DNA of 29,377 nt, taken from positions 1 to 29,377 of IMG/VR virus record IMGVR_UViG_3300049489_000377; one strand, 5' to 3'. Position numbers and translations under genes: made by a program. A model generated the notes under the pieces. It was given only the letters and a program-made list of their open reading frames with translations, did no database searches and was not told the origin of the DNA. Of the stretch, positions 8,067 through 15,654 are shown one piece after another. Every line of letters starts with the position of its first letter. The first letter of the stretch is position 1. The stretch is from a virus.

Positions 8067-9128
8067 GTGGCAGAAGGTAGCCGCGCGAAGTCTTACTTCG
8101 ACGAGCACGCCAACGCGATCAGTTGGTTCGCCGACGAGATGCCCCTTTCCGATGGGGTATCCGGCTCTGCTGCGATCACGCTCGGCGCTCTTACTGTTGC
8201 TGGCGTTGGTGACGTAGACGTCAAGGGCGCGTTGGCTGTCACCCTCAGCGCGCTCACCAGCACGGCTGTCGGCGATGTCGATGTCGTCGGATCGTCAAGC
8301 ATCACGCTCGGCACGCTCACCAGCACCGCAGCCGGTGATGTGGATGTCGTAGGCCAGGGCGCTGTTACGCTCGGGGCCCTGACGTCTGCGGCAGCCGGCG
8401 GCGTTACTGTCGCAGGCGCTGCTGTCGTCACCCTGGGCGAGCTGACAGCCTCGGGCATCGGCGACGTGGACGTCGTGGGCATTGCGTCCGTGACGCTCGG
8501 CGCTGTGACATTGGCAGCCGAGGGCGTAGGCGGCGACCCGCCCGTCACAGGCGCCGCAGATATCACCCTGGGAGCCCTCACATGCGCCGCTGAGGGCGCG
8601 GTCGATGTGCAGGGCGCGGCAGCCATCGAGCTGGGCGCCTTGGCCTGCTCAGGCGCCGGCACGGTGGCAATCGTCGGCGAGCTGGCGACGACGCTCGGGG
8701 AGCTTACCGCCTCGGGCGCTGGCGTGGTTCCGATCGTGGGCACTGCGGCCACCACCCTGGATGCGCTCACATCGAGCTCTACCGGAGTGGTCCCGGTCGC
8801 AGGCGCGGCCGATATCACCCTCGGGGCGCTCACGTCGGCGGGCGCTCCGCTGGACGTGCAGGCGGAGGAGTACGACGGCGAAGTCTACACCGTCGTGCTG
8901 CGCGACATGCCGCGCCAACGCGTGGTCATCGCCGATCCTGCCGTGTGCTCGGTGGTACTGGCCGACATGCGCCGGCAGCGTGTGGTCATCGCTGACCACG
9001 ATCCGATCGAAGTCGTGCTCGCCGACATGCGAATGCAAACAGTAAGGCTGCCTTACTCCATCAGGCGCACGAACGGCGCAGCGGCTGTGACGCTGGGAGC
9101 GCTCACGATCTCTGCAATTGCAGAATGA
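8067..9128 (+). CDS. Repeat-built tail protein (21-residue TLGALT repeats)
   Basis: A 353-aa protein starting at GTG 8067 with GAGGGG 8 nt upstream. After a 34-residue start there are eleven units of about 21 residues, with consensus A-x-I-T-L-G-A-L-T-S-x-A-x-G-D-V-D-V-V-G. The sixth unit carries a few extra residues (GVGGDPPVTG). The segment 275-340 changes to three units of VVLADMRRQRVVIAD. The protein closes with one more VTLGALTISA unit. The regular short beta repeats suggest an elongated fibre or decoration. A partner unit occurs at the end of the gp48-like protein. No known function can be assigned. Confidence 0.68.
   Translation: MAEGSRAKSYFDEHANAISWFADEMPLSDGVSGSAAITLGALTVAGVGDVDVKGALAVTLSALTSTAVGDVDVVGSSSITLGTLTSTAAGDVDVVGQGAVTLGALTSAAAGGVTVAGAAVVTLGELTASGIGDVDVVGIASVTLGAVTLAAEGVGGDPPVTGAADITLGALTCAAEGAVDVQGAAAIELGALACSGAGTVAIVGELATTLGELTASGAGVVPIVGTAATTLDALTSSSTGVVPVAGAADITLGALTSAGAPLDVQAEEYDGEVYTVVLRDMPRQRVVIADPAVCSVVLADMRRQRVVIADHDPIEVVLADMRMQTVRLPYSIRRTNGAAAVTLGALTISAIAE
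8169..8866 (+). repeat. Eleven in-frame coding repeats of about 63 nt
   Basis: The protein repeat TLGALT...GDVDVVG recurs every 21 residues. The nucleotide copies have diverged through synonymous and Ala/Ser/Thr changes, so the array is old rather than freshly amplified. Only one GTAAG-type word (8190) lies in the first two-thirds. Confidence 0.75.
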
Positions 9129-9152
9129 CACTTTAGGCAGGAGTCCAAGCAC

Positions 9153-11543
9153 ATGCTCAGCATGTTTCGTCGGAAAAACGACCCCCAAGGTGCACCAATG
9201 CTCAACTACCGAGACATTCTGATCAACGGCGTCGCGCTAGACCGGCGCACAAAGCTCAATTTCGTGGGGGTGTCTGGCGTTGACAACAGCGGCGAGGCTC
9301 GAACCGATGTTACGTTCGATGCCATCGGCACGTCCGTTCTGACTAGCGACCTTCCGCCCGGCGTAGATGGTCAGATCTTGGTGGCATCGGGCCGCGACGC
9401 GATTGGCGACGGTGGCGGCGGCCTGCTTGTGTTCGATGAGGCGTCCAGCGCGACGCCAGACAACGCAACCGTGTGGCAGGTGGATGCGCTGCCGGGTCGG
9501 TGGGAGCGGGTGTATGACGGGACCCACTACAATGTAAGGTGGTTCGGCGCGCATCCTGACGCGACTGCCTCCGCAAACGCGACCGCGATCCAGGCAGCGA
9601 TTGATGCTGCGGTGGCTGCTGACGTCCGTGTGGTCCTGATCCCGTCTGGGATCTATCAAATATCGCGCACCATATACCTGGGCGCATCGGCGTCGTTCTC
9701 TTGTCTAGAGCTGCGCGGTGACGGATACGCCTACGGCGGTGACTACGGTGGCACAGCACTGGTTGCCACATTCTCCAATGCCCCGGCGGTCAACGTGCAG
9801 GCCGCGCGCGGCTCGGTTGTCCGCGACATGGCGCTAGTTGGGCCCAACGTCGATCACGTATCGAGCAACAGCCTGGGTAATGCAAACCCACTGCTGGACG
9901 ACACGAATATCGCGAACTGGTGGGATCCGACGCTCAGCGCGAACGGCGCCACCCGTTACGCGCCAAGCTGCGGAATTGCGATCGATGGATGGTCTGGGTC
10001 GGCGCCTGCAACGGCGTACCCGACAACTCACATTTCGTACGGGAAAAGCTTCTCGACAGATGTCATGATCGATAACTGCCAGATAATCGGGTTTAACACC
10101 GCGATCGTAAACCAGCCATGCGATGCGGACGGCAACGCCGACTTCACCGTAGTCCGCAGATGCAGCATATCCTATTGCGTGTATGCGATCAGCGTCGGTA
10201 ACTCGCAGAGTCGTCAGTTCGGCATACAGGATGTGAAGGTTGGCCAGTGTTACACCGTGCTGACAAACATTACGCATGGAGCCAGGTTCGGGAAATTCAA
10301 CGGAACAGTCGACAACCTGAGCGTTGGGTTTTGTATCCAGTTGTTTGACTTCGGGACCAGCGCGTACTTCGGCCCGATCAAGTTTTCATGCTGCTATGCA
10401 GAGAGCGTGTGGCGGCTGGGAAACTACGCGGCGAACAGCGCGTCGGAGCAAGGGGTTACGTTCGATAACTGCCAGTTCGGTTTTCATCTGCAGAACACTA
10501 CGCGCGGCATTCCTGCCACTATTCTGAGCGGGTCGTCACAGCAGACACTGCTGCGATTCTCAGGGTGCACGTTCGGGAACTACCCGTCAGTTATCCCTAT
10601 CGATCAGCAAGGGGTAGTGCTAGACAACTGCTTGTGCGCTAGCGTCAACAGGCTTGAGAATGGAGTCACAAAAACATATGAGGCGCTATTTCACAACGCC
10701 ACATGTGACGGCGTGATCATCGGGATCGGAAATGGCACTGAGGACCATCGGATAAAGTTCGATCAACTAAACATAGACACGCTGGCCGATGCGGGCAGTG
10801 TTATTGCGCGGCGCGGGTTCAGCAAATCTGACCGCAAAAGGTGCATACCGATTCACACGCACGTGGTGTCTGCGATAGACGACACGCTCGACGATGTCCA
10901 CGTGCGTAGACAATACACTGCGTGGGACAAGTCCGGCTTCTCTTCGTGCACGCTCGTTCACGGATCCTCGAGCAGCTCAGCTAACACGGGAGTGTTGACC
11001 ATCGTGCTATCCGCTGCCACGGCAGCCGAGGCTGAGCATTTCGGCTATGCCGCTGGAGACATCATAGTTGACGGCGCGACGAAAAGCGTTTTCGCCATTC
11101 GCTCGTTCAACGATGGGACGAATACGATCGTTGCGGAGCTACAGAACAACTATAAGGTGTCCGGCGGGAACTACACCACAGTGACCGCGTTCAGCGAGAC
11201 GGTGGGCGTTATGTACGCCTACAACGCTCGTCTGTTTTGCCCGCAATATACGCTCATCGCAGACGTCACATCTGGCAGTGCGGTGCTTGCTGCGACGGGC
11301 AGAGATGACGGGTACTCCGGCTTCATTTCGTCAGGCGGCGTAACCGACGCTGTTAATGTGGACGACCGTGCGTATGTTGCACCCACTGTAGACGCCTGGA
11401 TAACGTACGGTGCAAACAAGGTGACCGCGATAGACGCTGACGGGACGTCCATAACCTTAGACGGCACGGCGCCACGCAATGCCAGCCGCAAACGGCTCGG
11501 CATATGGATCCGAAAACCTCCGGCTAATGAGGCGTCAAGATGA
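9153..11543 (+). CDS. Tailspike with N-terminal pectate-lyase-like beta-helix start
   Basis: A 796-aa protein. Residues 1-120 are an attachment region ending in an RWERVYDG...YNVRWFGAH linker. From about 130 the text NATAIQAAIDAA...VVLIPSGIYQISRTIYLG is the classic start of Pectate_lyase_3-type beta-helices. The 150-560 region fits a right-handed helix. Residues 590-790 form C-terminal beta domains. Such spikes bind and often cleave surface polysaccharide; which one cannot be told. Base use is less GC-biased than in neighbours (ATA, AAC, TAT codons). The GTAAG word common elsewhere is missing from 9539 to 11566, so the body was probably acquired separately. Start: ATG 9153 behind AGGAG. Confidence 0.85.
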   Translation: MLSMFRRKNDPQGAPMLNYRDILINGVALDRRTKLNFVGVSGVDNSGEARTDVTFDAIGTSVLTSDLPPGVDGQILVASGRDAIGDGGGGLLVFDEASSATPDNATVWQVDALPGRWERVYDGTHYNVRWFGAHPDATASANATAIQAAIDAAVAADVRVVLIPSGIYQISRTIYLGASASFSCLELRGDGYAYGGDYGGTALVATFSNAPAVNVQAARGSVVRDMALVGPNVDHVSSNSLGNANPLLDDTNIANWWDPTLSANGATRYAPSCGIAIDGWSGSAPATAYPTTHISYGKSFSTDVMIDNCQIIGFNTAIVNQPCDADGNADFTVVRRCSISYCVYAISVGNSQSRQFGIQDVKVGQCYTVLTNITHGARFGKFNGTVDNLSVGFCIQLFDFGTSAYFGPIKFSCCYAESVWRLGNYAANSASEQGVTFDNCQFGFHLQNTTRGIPATILSGSSQQTLLRFSGCTFGNYPSVIPIDQQGVVLDNCLCASVNRLENGVTKTYEALFHNATCDGVIIGIGNGTEDHRIKFDQLNIDTLADAGSVIARRGFSKSDRKRCIPIHTHVVSAIDDTLDDVHVRRQYTAWDKSGFSSCTLVHGSSSSSANTGVLTIVLSAATAAEAEHFGYAAGDIIVDGATKSVFAIRSFNDGTNTIVAELQNNYKVSGGNYTTVTAFSETVGVMYAYNARLFCPQYTLIADVTSGSAVLAATGRDDGYSGFISSGGVTDAVNVDDRAYVAPTVDAWITYGANKVTAIDADGTSITLDGTAPRNASRKRLGIWIRKPPANEASR

Positions 11544-11641
11544 GACGATTTGGGAGGCGCAGTCGACTTACTTCGGCTGATGATCGCGCCACGGCACAGG
11601 CGGACAAGCAAACGTCGTCGGTCGCATCTAAGTAAGACAGT

Positions 11642-11647
11642 AAGGAG
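11642..11647 (+). promoter_or_regulatory. Shine-Dalgarno AAGGAG choosing the GTG start at 11655
   Basis: AAGGAG lies 7 nt before GTG 11655. It marks this as the start of the holin-like gene rather than the upstream in-frame codon at 11550. Two GTAAG words (11632, 11640) abut it. Confidence 0.55.
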
Positions 11648-11654
11648 CGCACAA

Positions 11655-12407
11655 GTGGACCCGTCAACGCTGATTCCCCTTCTATCGCTCTTGCCCCCCG
11701 CATGGCAGCAAGCGGCCGTCACCGCCTTACTGTTCATGGGCTCCATGACAGTGGTCGTGGCTGCGCTGAAAGCCGTTGTACCATTCCTGCGATCGCTCGC
11801 CGAGCGCACCGCGAGCACGCGCGATGACAAGGCGGTGAGCATCGCGGCTGATGTGTTGAACGACCTCGCGAAGCTTGCCGAGTGGTGCCAGCGGTTCACC
11901 GAGGTGCTGGCAGGACACCGAGCTCCACCTGTGCGCGCGATGCTGAGTGCGGTCAAGCGCAAGGGCCCGCCTGTTGCCGTGATCTTACTCGTAGTGATCG
12001 CTGCGCAAGGTCCGCTGGGCTGCGTGGGCTCGTCGGTGCGAACGCATGCGACGATCGCAGACACCGCATACGAACCAATCCTTGCGACAAAGCTTGCGAT
12101 CGAAGATCACGCCTATCGTGCCGTCGCGCTGATCAAAGAAGACTCGGCCACGACCGAAGAGGCTGAGGGGAAGATCTCGAAGCTGCGCGAGCGGTACCGG
12201 CCAGTCGAAGGCGCCACGGCTCTCGTCATCGAGGCTTACAACGCCTACGTCGATGCGATCCAATCGGCGCATGAAGACGGTAAGGACGTGCGCACCGAAG
12301 CGGGGCTCGCTCTTTTGAATCGCTGGAAAAGCTTACTATCTGCGGCCGAGATGATCGGTCTTGATTTGCCTGAACCGCCCGAAGCGCTGAAAGGTTTGGT
12401 GCCATGA
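11655..12407 (+). CDS. Holin-like membrane protein with internal lipoprotein-type start
   Basis: A 250-aa protein from GTG 11655. Residues 5-42 contain a hydrophobic hairpin or long membrane segment (WQQAAVTALLFMGSMTVVVA), followed by a charged region, as in phage holins. At residue 96 there is an in-frame ATG (11940) followed by KRKGPPVAVILLVVIAAQGPLGC. This is a textbook lipoprotein signal (basic n-region, hydrophobic core, Cys at 123, though with Pro at -3). The rest (130-250) is a helical, charged domain that could act as an outer-membrane spanin or spacer. So the gene may make two products, or be a fusion of holin and lipoprotein. Position before the endolysin supports a lysis role. Confidence 0.6.
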   Translation: MDPSTLIPLLSLLPPAWQQAAVTALLFMGSMTVVVAALKAVVPFLRSLAERTASTRDDKAVSIAADVLNDLAKLAEWCQRFTEVLAGHRAPPVRAMLSAVKRKGPPVAVILLVVIAAQGPLGCVGSSVRTHATIADTAYEPILATKLAIEDHAYRAVALIKEDSATTEEAEGKISKLRERYRPVEGATALVIEAYNAYVDAIQSAHEDGKDVRTEAGLALLNRWKSLLSAAEMIGLDLPEPPEALKGLVP

Positions 12408-12637
12408 GCGATCCGAGCAAACACGACGAGCTAACAGCGGAGATCCTCGAAGGCATGGGCAACGCGGCAGCCGGCATCGCCGGAAGCTTCGGGCATGCAA
12501 TGGCAGGCACCGCGGCCAAGGCCATCATGCACGCAGCGGCCGAAGCGATTCGCAGGCGCGGCGTAACGACCGATCAGCTCGTGGTGTCCCTGCGCCACGT
12601 CTCGCCCCTCGATATGCCTTGGGGTGCTGACAAATGA
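12404..12637 (+). CDS. Small Ala/Gly-rich protein of the lysis region
   Basis: A 77-aa protein coupled to the previous gene by ATGA. It has an amphipathic Ala-rich helix (AAAGIAGSFGHAMAGTAAKAIM) and a hydrophilic C-terminus. No family was recognised. Confidence 0.6.
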   Translation: MSDPSKHDELTAEILEGMGNAAAGIAGSFGHAMAGTAAKAIMHAAAEAIRRRGVTTDQLVVSLRHVSPLDMPWGADK

Positions 12638-12816
12638 CCACCGTCGTCTACTCGCCTTTCTTTGGCGTGATCGCTGTTGAGGATGATGACGATACAGTGG
12701 CCTTCGTTGGCTCGGAGCGAATGGTAAGAGTCGACTATCAGGTCGGAGACTTCGAGGACCTGGGCGACGAAGATAAGCACGTGGTGCGCTTGGATCACAT
12801 CGAGGTAATGCGCTGA
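12634..12816 (+). CDS. Small acidic protein of the lysis region
   Basis: A 60-aa protein (beta-rich, with DDDDT and a DFEDLGDEDKH tail), coupled by ATGA upstream and TGATG downstream. It has a GTAAG word at 12724. Function unknown. Confidence 0.6.
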   Translation: MTTVVYSPFFGVIAVEDDDDTVAFVGSERMVRVDYQVGDFEDLGDEDKHVVRLDHIEVMR

Positions 12817-13520
12817 TGAGCTACATTCTGGTAAGCGGCAAAGAGGTCGCTTGCGATGCTCCAGTGATCCTGTGGGAGGAGAGCGGCCTGCGCTTCGATG
12901 GACTCGGCAAGCGCTCGACCACTACGTGCGTCGTGCTCCACCACACGGGCGGCGTCGGCATGGCTCCGCAGGTTTTCCGCACGCTCAAGACGCGCACAGA
13001 CAAGCGCGGCAAGCTCTTGAACCTGAGTGTTCACTTTTGCGTCGAGCCGAACGGCAACGTCTATCAGTTCGTTGACGCTGACCGTCGATGCGCCCACGCG
13101 GGAAGCGTGGACGACACGAACAACGATGGTTTGCAGCTGTCAGGCAACTCCTGCTCGATCGGAATTGAAGTGATTAATCCCGCGTCCAGCGTGGCGAGCG
13201 CTCGCGGTATTCGGCGGGCTCTTGTGCGTGAGGAGATCCATGGTGTCGAACAGGTGGCAACCGCGTTCACGGCTGAGCAAACAGCAAGCACGATCGCGCT
13301 TTGCCGGTCGCTATGTGCCGCCTACGGGCTCCCCTGCGATGTGGCGATGGATGATCAAGACGTACTCTCGACGGTGATGCCGGAGCAGGAGTTCAAGACA
13401 TTTCGCGGGGTGCTTGGCCACCTTCACCTGACCTCGCGCAAGCGCGACCCTGGCCTTGCAATCTTACGATCCATTGCTGCGCTCAGTCGCAGGCCTTCCA
13501 CGCCACCGGACGTGATTTGA
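12816..13520 (+). CDS. Endolysin: N-acetylmuramoyl-L-alanine amidase (Amidase_2)
   Basis: A 234-aa protein of the zinc-dependent Amidase_2 (T7 lysozyme/AmpD) family, cleaving the lactyl-amide bond between muramic acid and the stem peptide. Visible motifs are HHTGG at 42-46 (first zinc His), SVHFCVEPNGNVYQ at 71-84, HAG at 94-96, SIGIEVINP at 114-122, and GHLHLTSRKRDPG at 201-213, which holds the second His, the catalytic Lys and the Asp/zinc region. There is no signal peptide, so release through the upstream holin is expected. It starts at ATG 12816 with TGATG overlap. Only the exact second His (202 or 204) is uncertain. Confidence 0.92.
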   Translation: MSYILVSGKEVACDAPVILWEESGLRFDGLGKRSTTTCVVLHHTGGVGMAPQVFRTLKTRTDKRGKLLNLSVHFCVEPNGNVYQFVDADRRCAHAGSVDDTNNDGLQLSGNSCSIGIEVINPASSVASARGIRRALVREEIHGVEQVATAFTAEQTASTIALCRSLCAAYGLPCDVAMDDQDVLSTVMPEQEFKTFRGVLGHLHLTSRKRDPGLAILRSIAALSRRPSTPPDVI

Positions 13521-13535
13521 AAATGAAGGTGCCCC

Positions 13536-14069
13536 GTGCCGGAATGGCTGACTCACTTGCTCGGGCAGATGTCGCCGGAGGGCGTTGTGAGCGGAACCAT
13601 TGCGGCAATTGCTGCCATCATCCGAACGGTTGCCGCAGTTCTGGAAGCTCGCACCACGCGTAACTTCAAGCGTAAGGCCAGCTCGATACCGCCAAGCGAG
13701 TGCACAATGCGAGACCTTACTGAGATCGAGCGCGAGAACGAGCGCATGCGCGGCGAGCTGCATCGTCTGCAATGGCGCGTTGATGAGCTTGAGAAGCAGC
13801 TCACCGAGGTCGGGCGCGATCACAGTCACACGGCAAGAGCGCTCAATCGCGAGCGCGAAGACTGCGAAATGCTCAGGCTCCGCGTGGGCGAGCTGAAAGA
13901 AGCGTTGCGCGCCGTCAACTCGGGCGCGTCGACGCACCTGCCCACGCACCCGCGCACGCGTGGGTCAGCGCCTTCGTGGGAGCTGATCGATGTGGTCGAG
14001 GAGGACGCGAGGCCTACGCCGCGGATGGGGATGAAACGAGTCAAGCGCGATGAAACGCCTACGCACTGA
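13536..14069 (+). CDS. Membrane-anchored coiled-coil protein (inner-membrane spanin candidate)
   Basis: A 177-aa protein starting at GTG 13536 (AAGG upstream). Residues 17-36 (VVSGTIAAIAAIIRTVAAVL) form one transmembrane helix. Residues 62-135 form a highly charged coiled coil (ERENERMRGELHRLQWRVDELEKQL). This is the layout of Rz-type inner-membrane spanins. The C-terminal 45 residues are Pro/Arg-rich. It follows the endolysin, as spanin genes usually do. The lipoprotein gene at 14405 could be its partner. The function is inferred from topology and place only. Confidence 0.5.
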   Translation: MPEWLTHLLGQMSPEGVVSGTIAAIAAIIRTVAAVLEARTTRNFKRKASSIPPSECTMRDLTEIERENERMRGELHRLQWRVDELEKQLTEVGRDHSHTARALNREREDCEMLRLRVGELKEALRAVNSGASTHLPTHPRTRGSAPSWELIDVVEEDARPTPRMGMKRVKRDETPTH

Positions 14070-14081
14070 CTGGATGCACCG

Positions 14082-14411
14082 ATGAAACTTACCGACCTCA
14101 ACCCTCAGTTTTTGAATGCGGGCGGCGAGCACTGCTACACGCGCGACCCCGAAACGGGCGCGCTCCTCCCTGCGCCGGATCGTAAGGGCGTGGGCGTTGT
14201 GTTCGATTGCCCGTGTGGCAACCACGAGGAAGAGCACAGGTGCTTTGTGCCGTTCAAGATCGCGATCGATGGCATGCCGAGCGGTGAGCCCAAGGGCTGG
14301 CAGCGCACAGGCGACACCTTCGAGACGCTTACGATCGAGCCGTCGATCCTGCGCATCGGCGGGTGCGGCTGGCACGGGTGGATCCGCAACGGGGACGTGA
14401 TCACATGCTGA
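14082..14411 (+). CDS. DUF6527 family protein
   Basis: A 109-aa protein with the DUF6527 pattern: a CPCG turn (DCPCGNHEEEHRCF), a GWQRTGDTFETLTIEPSI core in which a Trp and a PSI motif are typical, and a closing CGWHGWIRNG. The family occurs in phage genomes near lysis genes. Its biochemical role is unknown to me. The stop overlaps the start of the lipoprotein gene (ATGCTGA). Confidence 0.75.
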   Translation: MKLTDLNPQFLNAGGEHCYTRDPETGALLPAPDRKGVGVVFDCPCGNHEEEHRCFVPFKIAIDGMPSGEPKGWQRTGDTFETLTIEPSILRIGGCGWHGWIRNGDVITC

Positions 14412-14842
14412 GACTCGCCGCCCTGCTCGCCCTTGCCCTCTGCGCGTGCGTCCACGGGCTTCCGCCTGGCTCTACTGATGGTAGAGCCGTCTCGGCTGTC
14501 GAGGGCGCCTGGCGGGCCGCTGGGCTGCCTTCACCGGGGGATTGCCTGGAGCTTGTCGAGGTGCGCCGCCATCGCTCCCTGAGCGCCTACGTGGATGCCT
14601 GCGACGGGGGCAGGCCGGGCCTGTACGGCGATGCCGCGCGAGACTCGGCCGGATGCCTGACCAGTGCATTCCGTGGCGTGCTCGGAAAGAGCGTGTGGAT
14701 CGTGAACGTTGCCCCGGGCTACCACGCGGACCCGACGATCGTGGGCCACGAGCTACGGCACGCCCTTACTTACTGTCACCTTGATCGGCCGAGGCATGAC
14801 CCGTTCGATGCGGGACACTCAGATCTGAGGGTTTGGCGGTAG
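14405..14842 (+). CDS. Lipoprotein with HExxH zinc-protease-like motif
   Basis: A 145-aa protein. The start ATG 14405 gives a lipoprotein signal (LRLAALLALALCAC, lipobox LCA with Cys15). The mature part ends with VGHELRHALTYC (HELRH 115-119) and a distal DAGHSDLRVW, giving a likely HExxH...H zinc set. Similar small lipoproteins with HExxH and a HSDxRVW end are known next to phage lysis genes, with no proven function. It might cut a periplasmic substrate, or it might be a spanin-type outer-membrane factor. Its last 77 nt overlap the opposing gene. Cys47, Cys66, Cys84 and Cys124 could form disulfides. Confidence 0.65.
   Translation: MLRLAALLALALCACVHGLPPGSTDGRAVSAVEGAWRAAGLPSPGDCLELVEVRRHRSLSAYVDACDGGRPGLYGDAARDSAGCLTSAFRGVLGKSVWIVNVAPGYHADPTIVGHELRHALTYCHLDRPRHDPFDAGHSDLRVWR
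14468..14488. other. Perfect 8-bp hairpin inside the lipoprotein gene
   Basis: GGCTCTAC (14468-14475) and GTAGAGCC (14481-14488) flank a 5-nt loop. It falls just after the signal-peptide codons. There is no U-run, so a pause or structural role is more plausible than termination, but none is shown. Confidence 0.3.
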
Positions 14843-15095
14843 CGGGTGGCGCAAGCGGCTCGATGTCATACGCAGAGATCGAGTCAGGATCGAACCATTC
14901 CAGCTCTACGCCGATCGGGCCTGTGTCTCCGCCCCACGGGTTTGCCTCGTAGCAATCATCGCATGGGTCATACGTGACGAGGCACCTGCTTTTGTGGTCT
15001 CTGTAGCGCATCCACGCGCCGGACGTGCCATTTAGCATTCGCTCTGCGCGTTCGATCTGCTCCGGCGTCCACGTGTACCTATCCAAGTCATCCAT
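14766..15095 (-). CDS. Hypothetical early protein (last gene of the - strand operon)
   Basis: A 109-aa protein whose 77-nt 3' end is antisense to the lipoprotein gene. The start ATG 15095 follows GAAAGGTAAGG closely. Features are LDRYTWTPEQIERAERMLNG, a DPCDDCYEANPW segment with two Cys pairs, and an acidic Pro-rich tail. No family was recognised. Confidence 0.7.
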   Translation of the reverse strand: MDDLDRYTWTPEQIERAERMLNGTSGAWMRYRDHKSRCLVTYDPCDDCYEANPWGGDTGPIGVELEWFDPDSISAYDIEPLAPPATAKPSDLSVPHRTGHASADQGDSK

Positions 15096-15102
15096 ATTTT
15101 TC

Positions 15103-15112
15103 CTTACCTTTC
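15103..15112 (-). promoter_or_regulatory. Stop/start junction cassette GAAAGGTAAG (copy 1)
   Basis: Read on the - strand it is GAAAGGTAAG; the TAA is the stop of the 15104-15301 gene. The purine run and TAAGGA act as ribosome site for ATG 15095. Copies occur at 15654, 15859, 16663, 16912 and 25935, with a variant (GAAAGGTAAC) at 15304-15313. Confidence 0.6.
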
Positions 15113-15301
15113 TCCATGTGTTGGCGTCACCCAACGGGCCAGCTCATACCGGCGTGCCTTGCTACCTTCGTCAGTGTGCGAGTTCGCGTGCCTGTCTGAG
15201 GGTGTGGCGATGAACAGCGCGCACCACTCCTCGTAGGTCCTGCGCGGCCACCACCGGCAATGCTCAGCTAGCCATTGCGCCAGCTCGTAGCGATTCGGCA
15301 T
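15104..15301 (-). CDS. Hypothetical small protein
   Basis: A 65-aa protein, ATG 15301, preceded by GAAAGGTAACCT. It has Trp-rich repeats: NRYELAQWLAEHCRWW and RRYELARWVTPTHGER are related, so the protein may have arisen by internal duplication. The stop lies within GGTAAG. Function unknown. Confidence 0.65.
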   Translation of the reverse strand: MPNRYELAQWLAEHCRWWPRRTYEEWCALFIATPSDRHANSHTDEGSKARRYELARWVTPTHGER

Positions 15302-15304
15302 AGG

Positions 15305-15646
15305 TTACCTTTCATCTGCCGAAAGAACCGCCACAAGCATCGTATTTTTGCGATCCATCCACTCGCGGAACGAGTGCGGCGCCACGCCTCCGCGCAGGCA
15401 GGTGTCAGTGTACATTGCGTATTCCATCGTGTTGCGGTCGCGCTCTTGGCTCGCTTGCTCGCGAGCCGCCTCCATCGCCTGGTAGCGCTCCACCTCTGCG
15501 CGAGTGCGCTCGACCAAATCGCGCTTGAATTCGTCCCAACAGCGGGCCTCCTCGCGCTCGTAGTGAGCGCATTCTCCGAAAGAACCGCGGTCAATCGTCC
15601 CGTCCTGGCGGATCGGGTTGTACGGCTTCAGCCCTGGAAAATCCAT
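15305..15646 (-). CDS. Hypothetical helical protein
   Basis: A 113-aa protein with ATG 15646. A charged helical region at 26-75 (EREEARCWDEFKRDLVERTR) looks like coiled coil. It ends ...LSADER, with its TAA inside GAAAGGTAAC. Function unknown. Confidence 0.68.
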   Translation of the reverse strand: MDFPGLKPYNPIRQDGTIDRGSFGECAHYEREEARCWDEFKRDLVERTRAEVERYQAMEAAREQASQERDRNTMEYAMYTDTCLRGGVAPHSFREWMDRKNTMLVAVLSADER

Positions 15647-15654
15647 TCCAAACC

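Noticed and set aside
8093-8833. 246-codon - strand frame opposite the repeat protein
   Set aside because: Mirror of the TLGALT repeats with an Ala/Pro/Thr composition. The + strand frame has a ribosome site and repeat logic.
11550-11654. Upstream start for the holin-like gene
   Set aside because: The 35 extra residues are Arg-rich with no membrane logic. AAGGAG at 11642 marks GTG 11655.
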